A stretch of DNA of 64,000 nt from Terfezia claveryi. Lineage: Eukaryota; Ascomycota; Pezizomycetes; Pezizales; Pezizaceae. The stretch is from the NCBI GenBank assembly GCA_015179025.1, contig WHUX01000006.1, positions 372,001 to 436,000 on the forward strand. Direction: 5' to 3'. This document shows positions 11,945 through 21,592 of this stretch, in pieces. How positions within the stretch are numbered: position 1 is the first letter of the stretch; every line of letters begins with the position of its first letter. The translations under genes and the position numbers were made by a program. The notes beneath the pieces are model-generated. The model was given only the letters and a program-made list of their open reading frames with translations. It ran no database searches and was not told the DNA's origin.

Positions 11945-11950
11945 ACATAT
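11945..11950. repeat. Left target site duplication ACATAT
   Basis: ACATAT abuts the left end of the 1.42-kb transposon and recurs exactly at 13372-13377 beside its right end, as expected for a 6-bp target site duplication. Confidence 0.6.
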
Positions 11951-11980
11951 GTTCAGGGGTTCTGGGCCGCTCGCGGGCAG
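11951..11980 (+). repeat. Left terminal inverted repeat
   Basis: It contains GGGCCGCTCGCGGGCA, inverted at 13351-13371. A second partial copy, CCGCTCGCGGGCAATTAATT, follows near 11993-12012, so the left end carries the box twice and the right end once. Confidence 0.65.
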
Positions 11981-12294
11981 CATACCCACTATGCCGCTCG
12001 CGGGCAATTAATTTAATTACTGAATTCGGTAAATAAATCTGATGTGAGATATTAGGCCCGACATAAGATATTGATCTGGGGTGGGCAGTTTGTCGATGCT
12101 GAGCACTATATTCATGGTTTAAAAGCCTAGCTGAGATCTCGTATTGTGAGATTTATTCATTCCTCAATATCAACACATTACAACACCTGCTCTTGGTTTT
12201 CTACCGGTTTCTTTACCTTTCTACTTTACTGTACTACTCTACCTTACTACACTACCATTCATTTTCGTTATGTCCGCGACTCAAGCATCATGCA

Positions 12295-13147
12295 ATGCCA
12301 GCTAGAGTTCCAGATCATCAACCTATGGAACCTTTTACCGGTGGAGCACAAGAAGCCTTTCATCAGTACCTACATGATACCCCACATCGCTTGAAATTTG
12401 ATGATACTCGCTATGATCAATATAAGGGATAGCATTTACAAGCTCAAGATTCACCAAAACTGAGCAGAAATGAAGAGAAAGCTCGATTTCGAGTTTTGCA
12501 GAAGTTTTTATTGGATGAAGATAAAAAACTTTGTTGTAGAGATGATACTGGAAGAGAGCTTCGAGTTCTTCGTAACTGGCAACTCTTTTTTGTGATCTCT
12601 AATATGCATTGTGCAATTCCTCATGGAGATTAGGAAAATATATTTAATATTATTGGGGAACAATATTATGGAATAATTCGGCCAGAAGTACGTTGGAGTC
12701 TAGATCGATAAAATACTAAAACATATAGGTGTGTGGACTTAAACTGTCCAAATCGAACAAGACTACCCCTCCAGCTATTTGTAGTCTTTACAGTAGGTGA
12801 TATGGTCACTGTAGGAATTCCAAGAGAAGACCGTGCCAAAGCCGATAATAAAAGATTATATGCAAAAATTATTGCAAAACGACAGCCCGAAATTAACCAA
12901 GTATGGTATACTTGTTACCCTTTATCCAACCAAAGACCTTCAGCCAGCAACTAATCTTATGGGTTTGGAAGATGAAACTGCGGATAACAAATTAGAATCA
13001 CATTATCCAATGCTGCTCAACAGGCATCTAGTTTCAGTGTCATGTACTTACAAAAAGTCCTGTGCCAATAGTCTGCGATGCTACAAAAATGACTTGAAAT
13101 GTTCCATTTATTGTCATACCAAAGTACTAGCAGATCAGACTCTCTAG
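12295..13147 (+). pseudogene. Integrase-like protein remnant lacking the catalytic core
   Basis: From the ATG at 12295 the frame reads PMEPFTGGAQEAFHQYLHD, then a stop near 12430. It continues in protein-like sequence (KARFRVLQKFLLDEDKKLCC) into an H2C2-type integrase zinc-binding region, HCAIPHGD, stop, ENIFNIIGEQYYGIIRPEV, followed by NCPNRTRLPLQL. In family members that stretch normally leads into the rve/DDE core. Here it passes directly into GDMVTVGIPREDRAKADNKR and, after a frameshift, KYGILVTLYPTKDL. The end is a Cys-rich tail with SVSCTYKKSCANS and KNDLKCSIYCH, all typical of the C-terminal part of this protein type. Two in-frame stops, one frameshift and the absent core show that it is dead. 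The family comparison is from memory, not from a search. Confidence 0.65.
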
Positions 13148-13350
13148 GGAAGATAAACTGGAGGATGACCCGAAGGATGACCCAATCGAGCCAGACTGTT
13201 ACACGTCCCACAACTCCTTGATTAGCTTCTGGCCGATACTGCCTGTGCCGGGAAGAATGATAGCCTAGTTTTATATATTTGACATAGGTCTACTTGGGTA
13301 TAGGTATTGCTATTCAATGCGTGTGTACCAAATGCAGTAATTATATACAT

Positions 13351-13371
13351 TGCCCGCGAGCGGCCCGGAAC
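13351..13371 (-). repeat. Right terminal inverted repeat
   Basis: TGCCCGCGAGCGGCCC is the exact complement of the 16-bp box at the left end. It is followed by GGAAC and then by the ACATAT duplication at 13372-13377. Confidence 0.65.
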
Positions 13372-13514
13372 ACATATAGTTGGCAGAAGTGAATCTCCAT
13401 ACCTGCCGATTTTGCAGTCAACTGACGTGTCTCAGGATTCGAGAAACCATTGCATGCAATTGTCAAGTACGTAACCACATAACCCCATGCAGGGCTATAA
13501 ACCTCTCATCATGA

Positions 13515-14110
13515 TTACAAACTATCCATGTCAATCTCACCTAAGCCTAAGGGTGGAGTTTCCACGGACATCATAGCTTTAGAGCTGGCAGGCGGATAAT
13601 AACCCCCACCAGACACTCCCACAGCTGAAGCCAAACACTCGGCAGTTCCAGAGAATTTGGCCTTGTATGTCACCAGTAAATGAGGCCCGTCACCGTAAGC
13701 GTCATCCATGACTATATCACCGTCAGCATCTAAACGCTCCGCCAATGGGGACATCCCAATCTCCAGGGCACAGTAGCTATAGTTGGAGCTTCTTGGGTTG
13801 GTTTAGCTGGCCAATGAGCGGGGGAAGGCATTATAATTTGGGGCTGAGGTGGAGGGATTATTGGAGGAGCTCGTGGCATAATCCATACGCTTATGGGACG
13901 AACTGGCCTTGGGTGAGCTTGGGGAGGAGATTGGGGAGGAGATTTGGGAGGAGCTTGGGGAGTTGGGGTAGGAGCTGCGGGACGAGCTGCGTTAGTGACG
14001 AAGCCCAATCTTTGGGCGGTTACCCTTGCGGTTACCCTTACGGCTTCTCTTCGTTTCCCGGCAATTTTCTCTCTGATGATCCTATTGCGCCCAGCAAGAT
14101 ATGAGTTCAT
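13515..14110 (-). CDS. Frame-interrupted Pro-rich hypothetical protein
   Basis: Two minus-strand frames overlap by about 25 bp. The upstream one (14110-13730) starts MNSYLAGRNRIIREKIAGKR, is basic, then becomes strongly Pro-rich (APTPTPQAPPKSPPQSPPQ). The downstream one (13754-13515) encodes PLAERLDADGDIVMDDAYGD and ends LGLGEIDMDSL. Both look like genuine protein, and the join lies near 13760-13780 (frame one PTIATVPW, frame two ALEIGMSPLAERL). There is no room for an ordinary intron, so a single frameshift mutation, a sequencing error or, less likely, programmed frameshifting would explain it. A possible TATAAAG lies upstream near 14215 on the minus strand. I do not recognise the family. 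Confidence 0.4.
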
Positions 14111-14846
14111 CTTGGCTATATTTTTGGATGATTGATGGTGATACTGTGTTTGTGAAATTTAGAGTTAGTATATCGATAGCGATGAGTTAGTACACTCTGG
14201 AGCGGACCAGTCTATGTCTTTATATTTCATTGAACGTTAATCCAGCCACAACACCAAACAACTTGTAGTGTATATACATATTTAAAAAGAACCAAAAGAA
14301 TAATGGAATCCTATGGCCATGGATTGGTCTTGTTGAATTAGTGGTGTTTCGTAACTAGCTATGACTGGTGAGGGAGGTCAAACAAAGGTTGTAATTCAAC
14401 CCGCCGATATTTCTAACAACGAGGCTCTTGGCCTGACCAAAGTTAACCTGAAACCTGAATCCTGAACTTCACAAACTATGTCACTACCTAACGTTTGTTA
14501 TGACATTACTTTAACCTGCAGCTGAAACAGCTTACCTTATCAGCCCACTATCTCAAGTGAGGTAGCAATTACAATTTGAGGGTAAGTCGTTCAGTCATGG
14601 TCCGAAAAGACGTGGCGAGTAGCAAAATAGATACTTCGGTAGGTGTTACACAAATAAAGTTGGAAATAGCACAGAGAAGCTGGTAGCGTACAGACTAATC
14701 CGTCTGTCAATGTAAACACAACACACATCGTCATTGACCCCAATTCAATCGACGTCACCAAGCCACCACGTGACTTTTCCTGTTCATTGCTCACCCAATC
14801 TTGTCGTCACCAGTGCGCGTCATAGAAATATCCCATACCAGGAAGT
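14111..14846. other. Intergenic, likely divergent promoter region
   Basis: This gap lies between the divergent genes at 13515-14110 (minus) and 14936 (plus). It holds no credible reading frame. Its ends probably carry both promoters. Confidence 0.4.
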
Positions 14847-14853
14847 TATATAA
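14847..14853 (+). promoter_or_regulatory. TATA box of the 14936 gene
   Basis: TATATAA lies about 84 bp upstream of the ATG at 14936, a usual spacing for fungal genes with a short 5' leader. Confidence 0.5.
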
Positions 14854-14935
14854 TTCTAAAAGAAAGGATATATTCCTTCATAATTGACTTATACCAGAAG
14901 GAAGCCCAAACATATAACCCCGGAAATTGCCAGTC

Positions 14936-15537
14936 ATGTCTGCTCGGACAATTCCCAACACCTTCACTACCCTGCGTTCATACTCCAGCACGCTTCGTCC
15001 ATTTCCGTTGACTTCAATTCAATGTCGCAATCTGTCAGACCGCCCCGACCACACAGAAACTACAAGTGTCACAGAGAAAGTCAAGGAAGGCGTGAAAAAT
15101 CTTGCGGATGAAATGGACTCTTCAGGGAAGAGTGACATCGGCTCCGGCTCAGGGCATGGCGTTCCTGGCGAGACCGGTAACCCAATTTATTCCGCTGCCG
15201 ACACAATCGGGAGTATGCACTCCAAAAGCTCAAATAATCCCAGCATTCTCAGCAGTGGTGGTGCCATCGGTAGACAATTCAACCGTAAGTCACCTCATTT
15301 CTAAGAAACATGCCACAGTTCTTCGTTGCATGAACTAATATGTTGACTCTTCCAGCTGATGGCAATATTGGTCAAATTGGCGAGAAAATCGGGGGCCCTT
15401 TCGCAAAAGACGGTGCTATCGGTAGGCAATTCGATGCTTCTGGAGGCGGTATTGCCGGAACAGTGGAGAAATTGGTGGACGGGCCCAGTCAAAAGAAGCC
15501 TGGAGATGAAGGATACAAGGGCCCAGAGAAGGAGTAA
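14936..15537 (+). CDS. Small, probably mitochondrial, Gly-rich protein, 176 aa
   Basis: Two exons are supported: 14936-15284 and 15356-15537. The 71-bp intron begins GTAAGT, has a branch-like ACTAAT and ends TCCAG, and splicing keeps the frame (N-P-D-G across the junction). The product is 176 residues. The N-terminus, MSARTIPNTFTTLRSYSST, has Arg, Ser and Thr and no acidic residues, which fits a mitochondrial presequence. The middle is Gly/Ser-rich. The motif GGAIGRQF ends exon 1 and DGAIGRQF recurs in exon 2, so the mature part holds an internal repeat. The tail is KKPGDEGYKGPEKE. I recall similar short conserved hypothetical proteins in ascomycetes but no established function. The ATG at 14936 was chosen because no upstream in-frame ATG exists. 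Confidence 0.8.
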
Positions 15538-16364
15538 CGACAAAAAGTCTCGTCATCTGGACACTTGAAATTAGCAAACTACTGTTATTTATGGGCATAT
15601 GATACAATCTAAAGTGTAAATAATTCATCTTATATGAGTGAGAGACAGTGTATTCATTTATATGTTACATTGAATAGTTTTTCTCAACAATTACCAGGCA
15701 AATAATTCTTAAGTGACAATATATCACGTTATGCGCGGATTAATCGCATACCAGACCTTGCCAGATTACATAAATAACACCTACAGCACCTTCCATGCGA
15801 ACCATGATAACTTTAGCAAGCCAACCACTAATATCACACGTAGTAAAAACCAAATAGAAGTTATATCCAATATTACGGGTTATTTTATAAGCAAGTTACT
15901 TAATTAAAATGGCAACGCAGCCATGTAGTAATGAGTTTTACCTTAACTGTTGCCTGTACCGTGCACTGAATATAGCCAGACTGTCTTGTATATACCTAAA
16001 TGGCTTATTATGTCCATAATATAGTATGCCATTGGTGATGCATAACCCAAGCTCATGCTAGCTTGTTCTGCATAGCTTGGCATCAATGAAATACTTTAGC
16101 AGACGCTACGTACAGCAACAAAGGGACAATAAAGACGTTCTGCAAAAGAATAAAATAGGGTGCCCACAAAGAAGGTACTGTAGTTAATGGTCATGTCCAG
16201 AAATTGAGTTTTGGGGATGGTCATAGATACCTAGGTTTTCAGAGCCAACCTGCACACGAACATGGCCCTTGTTAAATGGCGCAACTACCACAAACATTAC
16301 TTCCACTAGACTCGGGCAGCTCTAAATTTAAAGAAAAAATCCAAGGCAATTACAATAACCAAAC
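15538..16364. other. Intergenic, AT-rich, no gene recognised
   Basis: The start is the likely 3' region of the mitochondrial-type gene. Nothing beyond a few short AT-rich frames is seen. Confidence 0.5.
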
Positions 16365-16667
16365 ATGTCAGCACTTAATATCAAATTGAGCCGCCAGCTC
16401 CGCAACTTCTCAAACGGCAATAAAATAATCACCAAGGATTATAAGGATAAGGAGGAATATACCTGGCACTTCGGGAGTCTAAAGTATAATTTGTCTCAGG
16501 GCGTGGAGAATCGTGTTGTTAATGCCATTGTAACGAAATGGGAGCAGGAAGGCATTGAAGACATCGGGAATTTTCAAAGTAGATTGGGGATGAGGCATGA
16601 GGCAGTTGTTACAATGGTTCAGGGTCTGGTGAATACAGATTTTCAAGGGTTTTTTGGGGTTGCATGA
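16365..16667 (+). CDS. Hypothetical protein, 100 aa
   Basis: A 100-codon frame starts MSALNIKLSRQLRNFSNG. It is mixed in charge, with no signal peptide or membrane segment, and ends GLVNTDFQGFFGVA. No domain is recognised. Its composition is protein-like and it starts with a reasonable AACATG context, but no conservation evidence is available. It lies just upstream of a mannanase pseudogene to which it is not obviously related. Confidence 0.35.
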   Translation: MSALNIKLSRQLRNFSNGNKIITKDYKDKEEYTWHFGSLKYNLSQGVENRVVNAIVTKWEQEGIEDIGNFQSRLGMRHEAVVTMVQGLVNTDFQGFFGVA

Positions 16668-17044
16668 TGGAGGAAGGGAGTAGGGTAGGAGGTTGTTGAC
16701 ATAAAAAGTTTTTGTTCTATCGCAAGCCTACTAATACCAGCCACTATCATTAATCATAACTCAGACTCACTAGTAGGGATTGACATTATTGTAGGAGCCT
16801 GTAAGAATACTAAAGAGTCAGATGAGGTGGAGATTGTTGAGTAAGGATCGATTTCTACAAATTAGGGATACATATAGAAATAGGTATGCAGCGAGATCCA
16901 AAGGTTTAATGAAGGAAGAAGATGTAAATACTGGATAAAGGTCGAGGGTACAGTGAAGAGATGAAAGTGAGAAGCTCCTCAGGGTAGGAGGCGAGCAACA
17001 TCAAAGGCAAAATGAATCGCCCTATATGATTGGCATAAAATACA

Positions 17045-17668
17045 TTGTCATTGAAACCCGTTTTGGAGCTGAATTATGCCAAGCAGCATGCGGTGCATAG
17101 GAATTGCATATGCAAGACTCCCAAGGGGAAAAGACTTTTGGTGTGCAGAATAACCTCTATTCGGATGACAACCCCGAAAACCCCGAATTCTGCGGTCTAC
17201 GAAGCCGACCCTGTTTCCACGCAATATAATGCGCTTGTCTCCCTTACCGGTAATACAAAACTTACCACTCTCACTGAAGTTGGTGTCATGCCGGATCCTG
17301 CTCTCATCGCTGCCTATGGGCTTCGCTGGAGATGGTGGTGTACTTGGAGTGGGGATTACGTCAGTGGTGGCAGTTACAATAGCTTGAATTTCCTCAAGTC
17401 GGCATTTACCTCTCTACAAGGGTTGTGCAACCAGACTAGCATTTACCCACCTTCAGCCATCAGCTTAGATGATCTACCAACTCGCAAAGCGATGGAACGA
17501 CCACCACCACCTACGACAACTGAGGCGACAAGCACAACTAAGGCAACTACTTACGGTATCTTGATTAAATATTTAGTGGTGCACAAACCGGACCTGCCCA
17601 ACTGTTTTATGTGAGCAGCACCACTTGCACGGCTCAAGCACCTGCATGGCATTACCGTATTTATAAGT
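17045..17668 (+). pseudogene. GH26 beta-mannanase remnant with CBM1 relic
   Basis: The 189-codon frame contains YEADPVSTQYNALVSLTGN, then LTTLTEVGVMPDPALIAAYG and RWRWWCTWSGDYVSGGSYNS. This order matches the C-terminal half of GH26 endo-beta-1,4-mannanases, where TEVG holds the nucleophile Glu and the W-x-TW-x-GD block follows. A Pro/Thr linker (PPPPTTTEATSTTKATT) comes next, as in secreted cellulases. Just before the homologous part another frame reads LYSDDNPENPEF, so a deletion plus frameshift removed the segment between. After the linker, shifting frame near 17560 gives FSGAQTGPAQ then SSTTCTAQAPAWHY, a fungal cellulose-binding (CBM1) motif that has lost most of its cysteines. The catalytic N-terminal half and the signal peptide are absent. 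The gene is dead. Confidence 0.65.
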
Positions 17669-17670
17669 GA

Positions 17671-20506
17671 ATACAGAAGGCTTGAATAGTCGAATCGCCA
17701 AAATTTTTCTTGGAAAGCCCTGCTCTGTATATATAGTTTTTATAATCAGGTTTTGTATTTGAAGCTTGTGAACCTACGCCTGATATTTACCTAGAGGGAA
17801 TATATGGCTTTTTATTCCGTTAACCAGATTATGCTTAGGTCTATAAGCACTTAGCTGAAGGTGAAAGACACCTTCACAAATTTCTTCACTGAACCCAGTT
17901 CGCCATATCCTTTTCAAGCCTCTACATAACAAATTTATTATTGTGATAGCAAATACTAGGTATACAAGCCGGTGTATGAGAACAGTCATAACTTTCTTGA
18001 AAAAGAGGGCATTCGTTTTGGTTGTCCGACTACCTATTTCGGTAGTTCTACTTTCGTCATTGTCCCCATTTAGTCTAGTGTGTGTCTAATTTAGGATTAA
18101 TCATAACAAGCCTGACTAGTCATATTTGATAGGTTCAGATATTGAATCCTAGTTGGTTACTCCTCGTTCACGCTTCCCTTAAACCCGAGTAGGTACTATA
18201 CATCCAAATTTGACAAGATACCACCAATGTTCATGGGGTCCAATTTCCCATACATATCCATACATCAACAGGATCTCCAAGTGTGATCACCTTCCCTCCA
18301 TATATTAATCTACTCAATGAAGCAGACGGAATCCAATAAAGAATATATTAATTAAAGTATTTTGGGTTCATTTTACATACCAGAAGGCACATAATTATCT
18401 GATATACTGTATACAGCTATGATTCCGGAGATTGGGTATACAATATCCCTACCTCATCTTTAGATTTGTTACTTTGTAATAATCTTTGTTGTGGGCTTGT
18501 TGGGCGGACTGCTTTGTTTTATGGTGCTTATGTTAACCGAATATTGGATCCGGTGCCTATCATCTCTTTAATTAAGATACAGGGTTCGTTTGGTTACTAC
18601 ATAGCTACTCCGACCAGGTATCAAGGGTCAGCAAGTAATGTATACCCATTTACAGTATAGATAAAGGTACTTGGTTGTTTGTATAAAAGCGTCCGAATTG
18701 AGAAACTACGGTAAGTATCTAGAGTTGCCGTCAGCTAAATTACATATCTCAATTGATTGGTCGCCCAAGTATAATTGAGAGTCTCATTCGTTTACATTGA
18801 ATACTAGGGCCTCGAGCCAGGCCTGTAGAGAGGTCTCCATAGGATCCATGTGTTGTCATAGAGAAGTATATAATCGCTTAGCAAAGCTCAAAACATATAC
18901 AGTAATGTTATCGGGAGGCTAAAGGCTGCTCTTATAACCAACATATTCTTGTATCGAGGGAAAAAGTGCCCACATTCCATATTTTGGGCGGTCGACCCAC
19001 ATTGTTGTACCAGACATAATTATATCGAGGTGCACTAAATATGCATGGCTACATAAGTATATCCGACCGCTGGCTTCAGTTTCTGACGGCAGTTCAGACA
19101 AAGTATTGTACGTAAGTACCTTGTGCCATATATCTGGTACATGGGTGCCGACGCCTAGAATCATGGAAGATTGGAATGTTGCTCTAGAACAATCCCGAAG
19201 TGCATGAAGTACATATTGTATAGAGTAGCTGTACAGCAAGCTATAACAATGTTAATGCAGAGAATGTTTCAGAAATGGGCGGCTTTGAAGGGCCGTAATC
19301 CTAGTCCACTCATGACTGCATACATAAATGTTTAGTACCTAGGCTTGATCTTGAAAGAAAATCAGCTGGCTTCGAATCATACGAAACAAAAAAACACGTG
19401 GGGTTTGTTTGCGAGTGAAAGGATTTCCAGGTGCATACATTATCGAATTGATATTGCAAGAGCTACCAAAAGCAGGTACATAATCACTGAGAGGAAATCC
19501 AAGCAGCTGTGACTCAAACTACCATGGCTTTGCTCGAATTCCAAAGAGATAACACAGGCCCGAGTACTTAGTATGTACAAACCAACTCAGAGAGAGTTGG
19601 CCAAACCTGAGGGTATATATTAACATTCAAGCTCCCCGTTCTATATTTATTAATCTCACTAACCAAATAACGGCTATCTACTCAAGACCAATTTCATGCC
19701 TGCCTAGATTGCTCTGTATGTGTTAGTTAATGAGAACGAAGAACATGAACTCCTTGTCTACATGTTCTGGAGGGTAGTCTGGTTGGTAACTTTCGGACTG
19801 ACTACCAGGCCTCAGATCATTATCAAATCAAGGTTACTCCATTTGCATGCTACAGTATGACATTGATTGCTTGAAACTCGATACATACCGAAGCATATAA
19901 AAACGGGATCAATTTTGCGATTTATCCAAACCCAGACCTAGTACCTGTACTATTCTTTTGTGATACCCTGTTAAACGAAATATCTCCCGCTATACTCCAC
20001 CCTAACTAGGTATATGTAATTAATTCTCGCCCATACACTAAGGTGCTACTAATCGGGGTAGGTTGAATGCGCATCCTTGCCCGTTATAACTACCGCTCTA
20101 ATCCACGTGTAAGACACTAGGATTCCGGGGAATTATAGGAAGCCAATGTAAATGTTCTGGAGCGTGGCAAGCATAACAAGGACCGTTTCCAATAGAACAT
20201 TTCGCTCCCGAGCGGGGAAGAGGATCGACATGCACCCCACAGACTAATTGACGGTGCACACAACAATTCATTGGATTTTACAAGGGATATGGTGTATTTT
20301 CCTTGGCCTCACGAGGGATTTGCATTCTAGTTTATGTTACCTGCGTTTACCCATGTCCGGGCGAGGTTAGGAAAGGGGTGGGCGAATGCTCGAATCCATG
20401 CCATGGCGGAATCATTGGGGGCCGAGAGTAGTCGAGCTCTGCATACCACTCGCTGGGACTCAAATATAAGGCTAATTTCAGGAGTGGGACGGTGATAACT
20501 TCGAGG
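17671..20506. other. Intergenic, no gene recognised
   Basis: About 2.8 kb contain only short frames on both strands. The longest is 106 codons at 18919-19239 on the minus strand, and it has no recognisable motif. No repeat or RNA gene is apparent. Confidence 0.5.
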
Positions 20507-20518
20507 TATAATATATAA
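20507..20518 (+). promoter_or_regulatory. TATA-box cluster upstream of the 20622 frame
   Basis: TATAATATATAAG is followed by a C/T-rich leader, and the first ATG of the downstream frame lies about 105 bp away. This supports the idea that a transcribed gene once began here. Confidence 0.4.
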
Positions 20519-20621
20519 GTTGCGGCCCTGATCTGCTATTTCTTGCTTTCAATCTGTAGCTTCTCCTAGCACATTGCAAGTAATCAAAAGATCAGCATTT
20601 TATCTTTCAGAGGATTGACCC

Positions 20622-21592
20622 ATGATTGCTGTTGATATACAAGTTCCTAAGACATATATTTACTGCGGATACTTTACCCTCGATCTTGGACATTGGGATA
20701 CCCTCATTTACTTTGAAAAAATTATGCGATCCCGAACAATTGGTAACGGGCTGTTCACGCAATTTCTGACAGGCAGTTTATTATGTTTCACACTCTTCGT
20801 GGCTCCTTCAGCCGCGGTGCCACGAGGTTTCTCGTGGGTTTTTAAGAGGCAATCTTCAACATCTTGGGCCCCAGTTATCCGGAAAACTATCAGCGATTAT
20901 TGAACCCTTCGGACCCGGGTGTTTCTTGATCAAAAAAGTAGATGCAATGACTACGGAGCACCTGGCGTGAGTGCTGTGGTGAATGCCACAAGTGAGCAGG
21001 ACATTGTCAAAACTGAGAGTAATACATTTCAACAGTAGCTCTTCCCCTCACACTGTTGGGTACTATACAGGAACAAAGATGTCAATATTGCAACCTGCAA
21101 GGCAAGGGGTCTTCAGTCAAATTCGGGCCACGGATGGTCAATGAAGGATGACTTTGAGAATGATAAAGCATGTTTGGTCACGTGAGTGATTCAGTTACCG
21201 TATCTTGATGAGCCAAGCTATAGTCTACATTAGTCGGCCGTTTGACAACATTTCTTTTCCCCGCCAGCTACGACAACATGTGAGGAAATATTCAAAAGCC
21301 GAGCGGATAGGTTCGATTTTCGTTCCCTGTCGGCTACCCGCAACACCGAGCGATATGCCAATCGGGAATGTCTTGTTCTCGTGCCCAGACCGATTTATGA
21401 ATGCCTACTGGATAGTGCTTGATTATATGAAGGAACAGCAACTCGCGAGCTTCTTCCGTGCCTGACTTCACCGAACTCGACCGCAGCCAGCTCCGATACT
21501 GACGTGGCGCCTACGGAGATTATATCCGAATTCGGCTCAATCCTCAAACACGTTGTTTTCAATTATCTACTCGCTAATGCCCTAGGGGGATA
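20622..21592 (+). pseudogene. Secreted Cys-containing protein gene, probably decayed
   Basis: The first frame (20622-20903) contains, from its second Met at 20724, a clear signal peptide: MRSRTIG, then NGLFTQFLTGSLLCFTLFVA, then PSAAVPRG. It ends soon after. Protein-like sequence continues in other frames: YGAPGVSAVVNATSEQDIVK near 20950-21010, NSGHGWSMKDDFENDKACLV up to 21180, then a typical intron (GTGAGT to CGCCAG, about 21182-21268). Next comes TTCEEIFKSRADRFDFRSLS with further cysteines, ending near 21590. The pieces need at least two frame changes to join, so the gene is probably broken. The first part recalls FAD-linked oxidases and the last part LysM-like Cys patterns, but neither is convincing. 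Confidence 0.35.

Larger units (their letters stand above)
11951..13371 (+). mobile_element. Core-deleted integrase-type DNA transposon, 1.42 kb
   Basis: The element is bounded by inverted ends sharing GGGCCGCTCGCGGGCA and by a direct ACATAT duplication. The right end, read inward, starts GTTCCGGGCCG. The left end starts GTTCAGGGGTTCTGGGCCG, as if GTTC-GGG had been duplicated. Inside lies the remnant of one gene (12295-13147) encoding the N-terminal and C-terminal parts of an integrase-like protein. The region that should carry the DDE catalytic core is missing. This makes it a non-autonomous internal-deletion derivative. Integrase-bearing DNA transposons with inverted ends are known (Ginger-like groups). 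Whether this belongs to such a group is inference. Confidence 0.7.
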
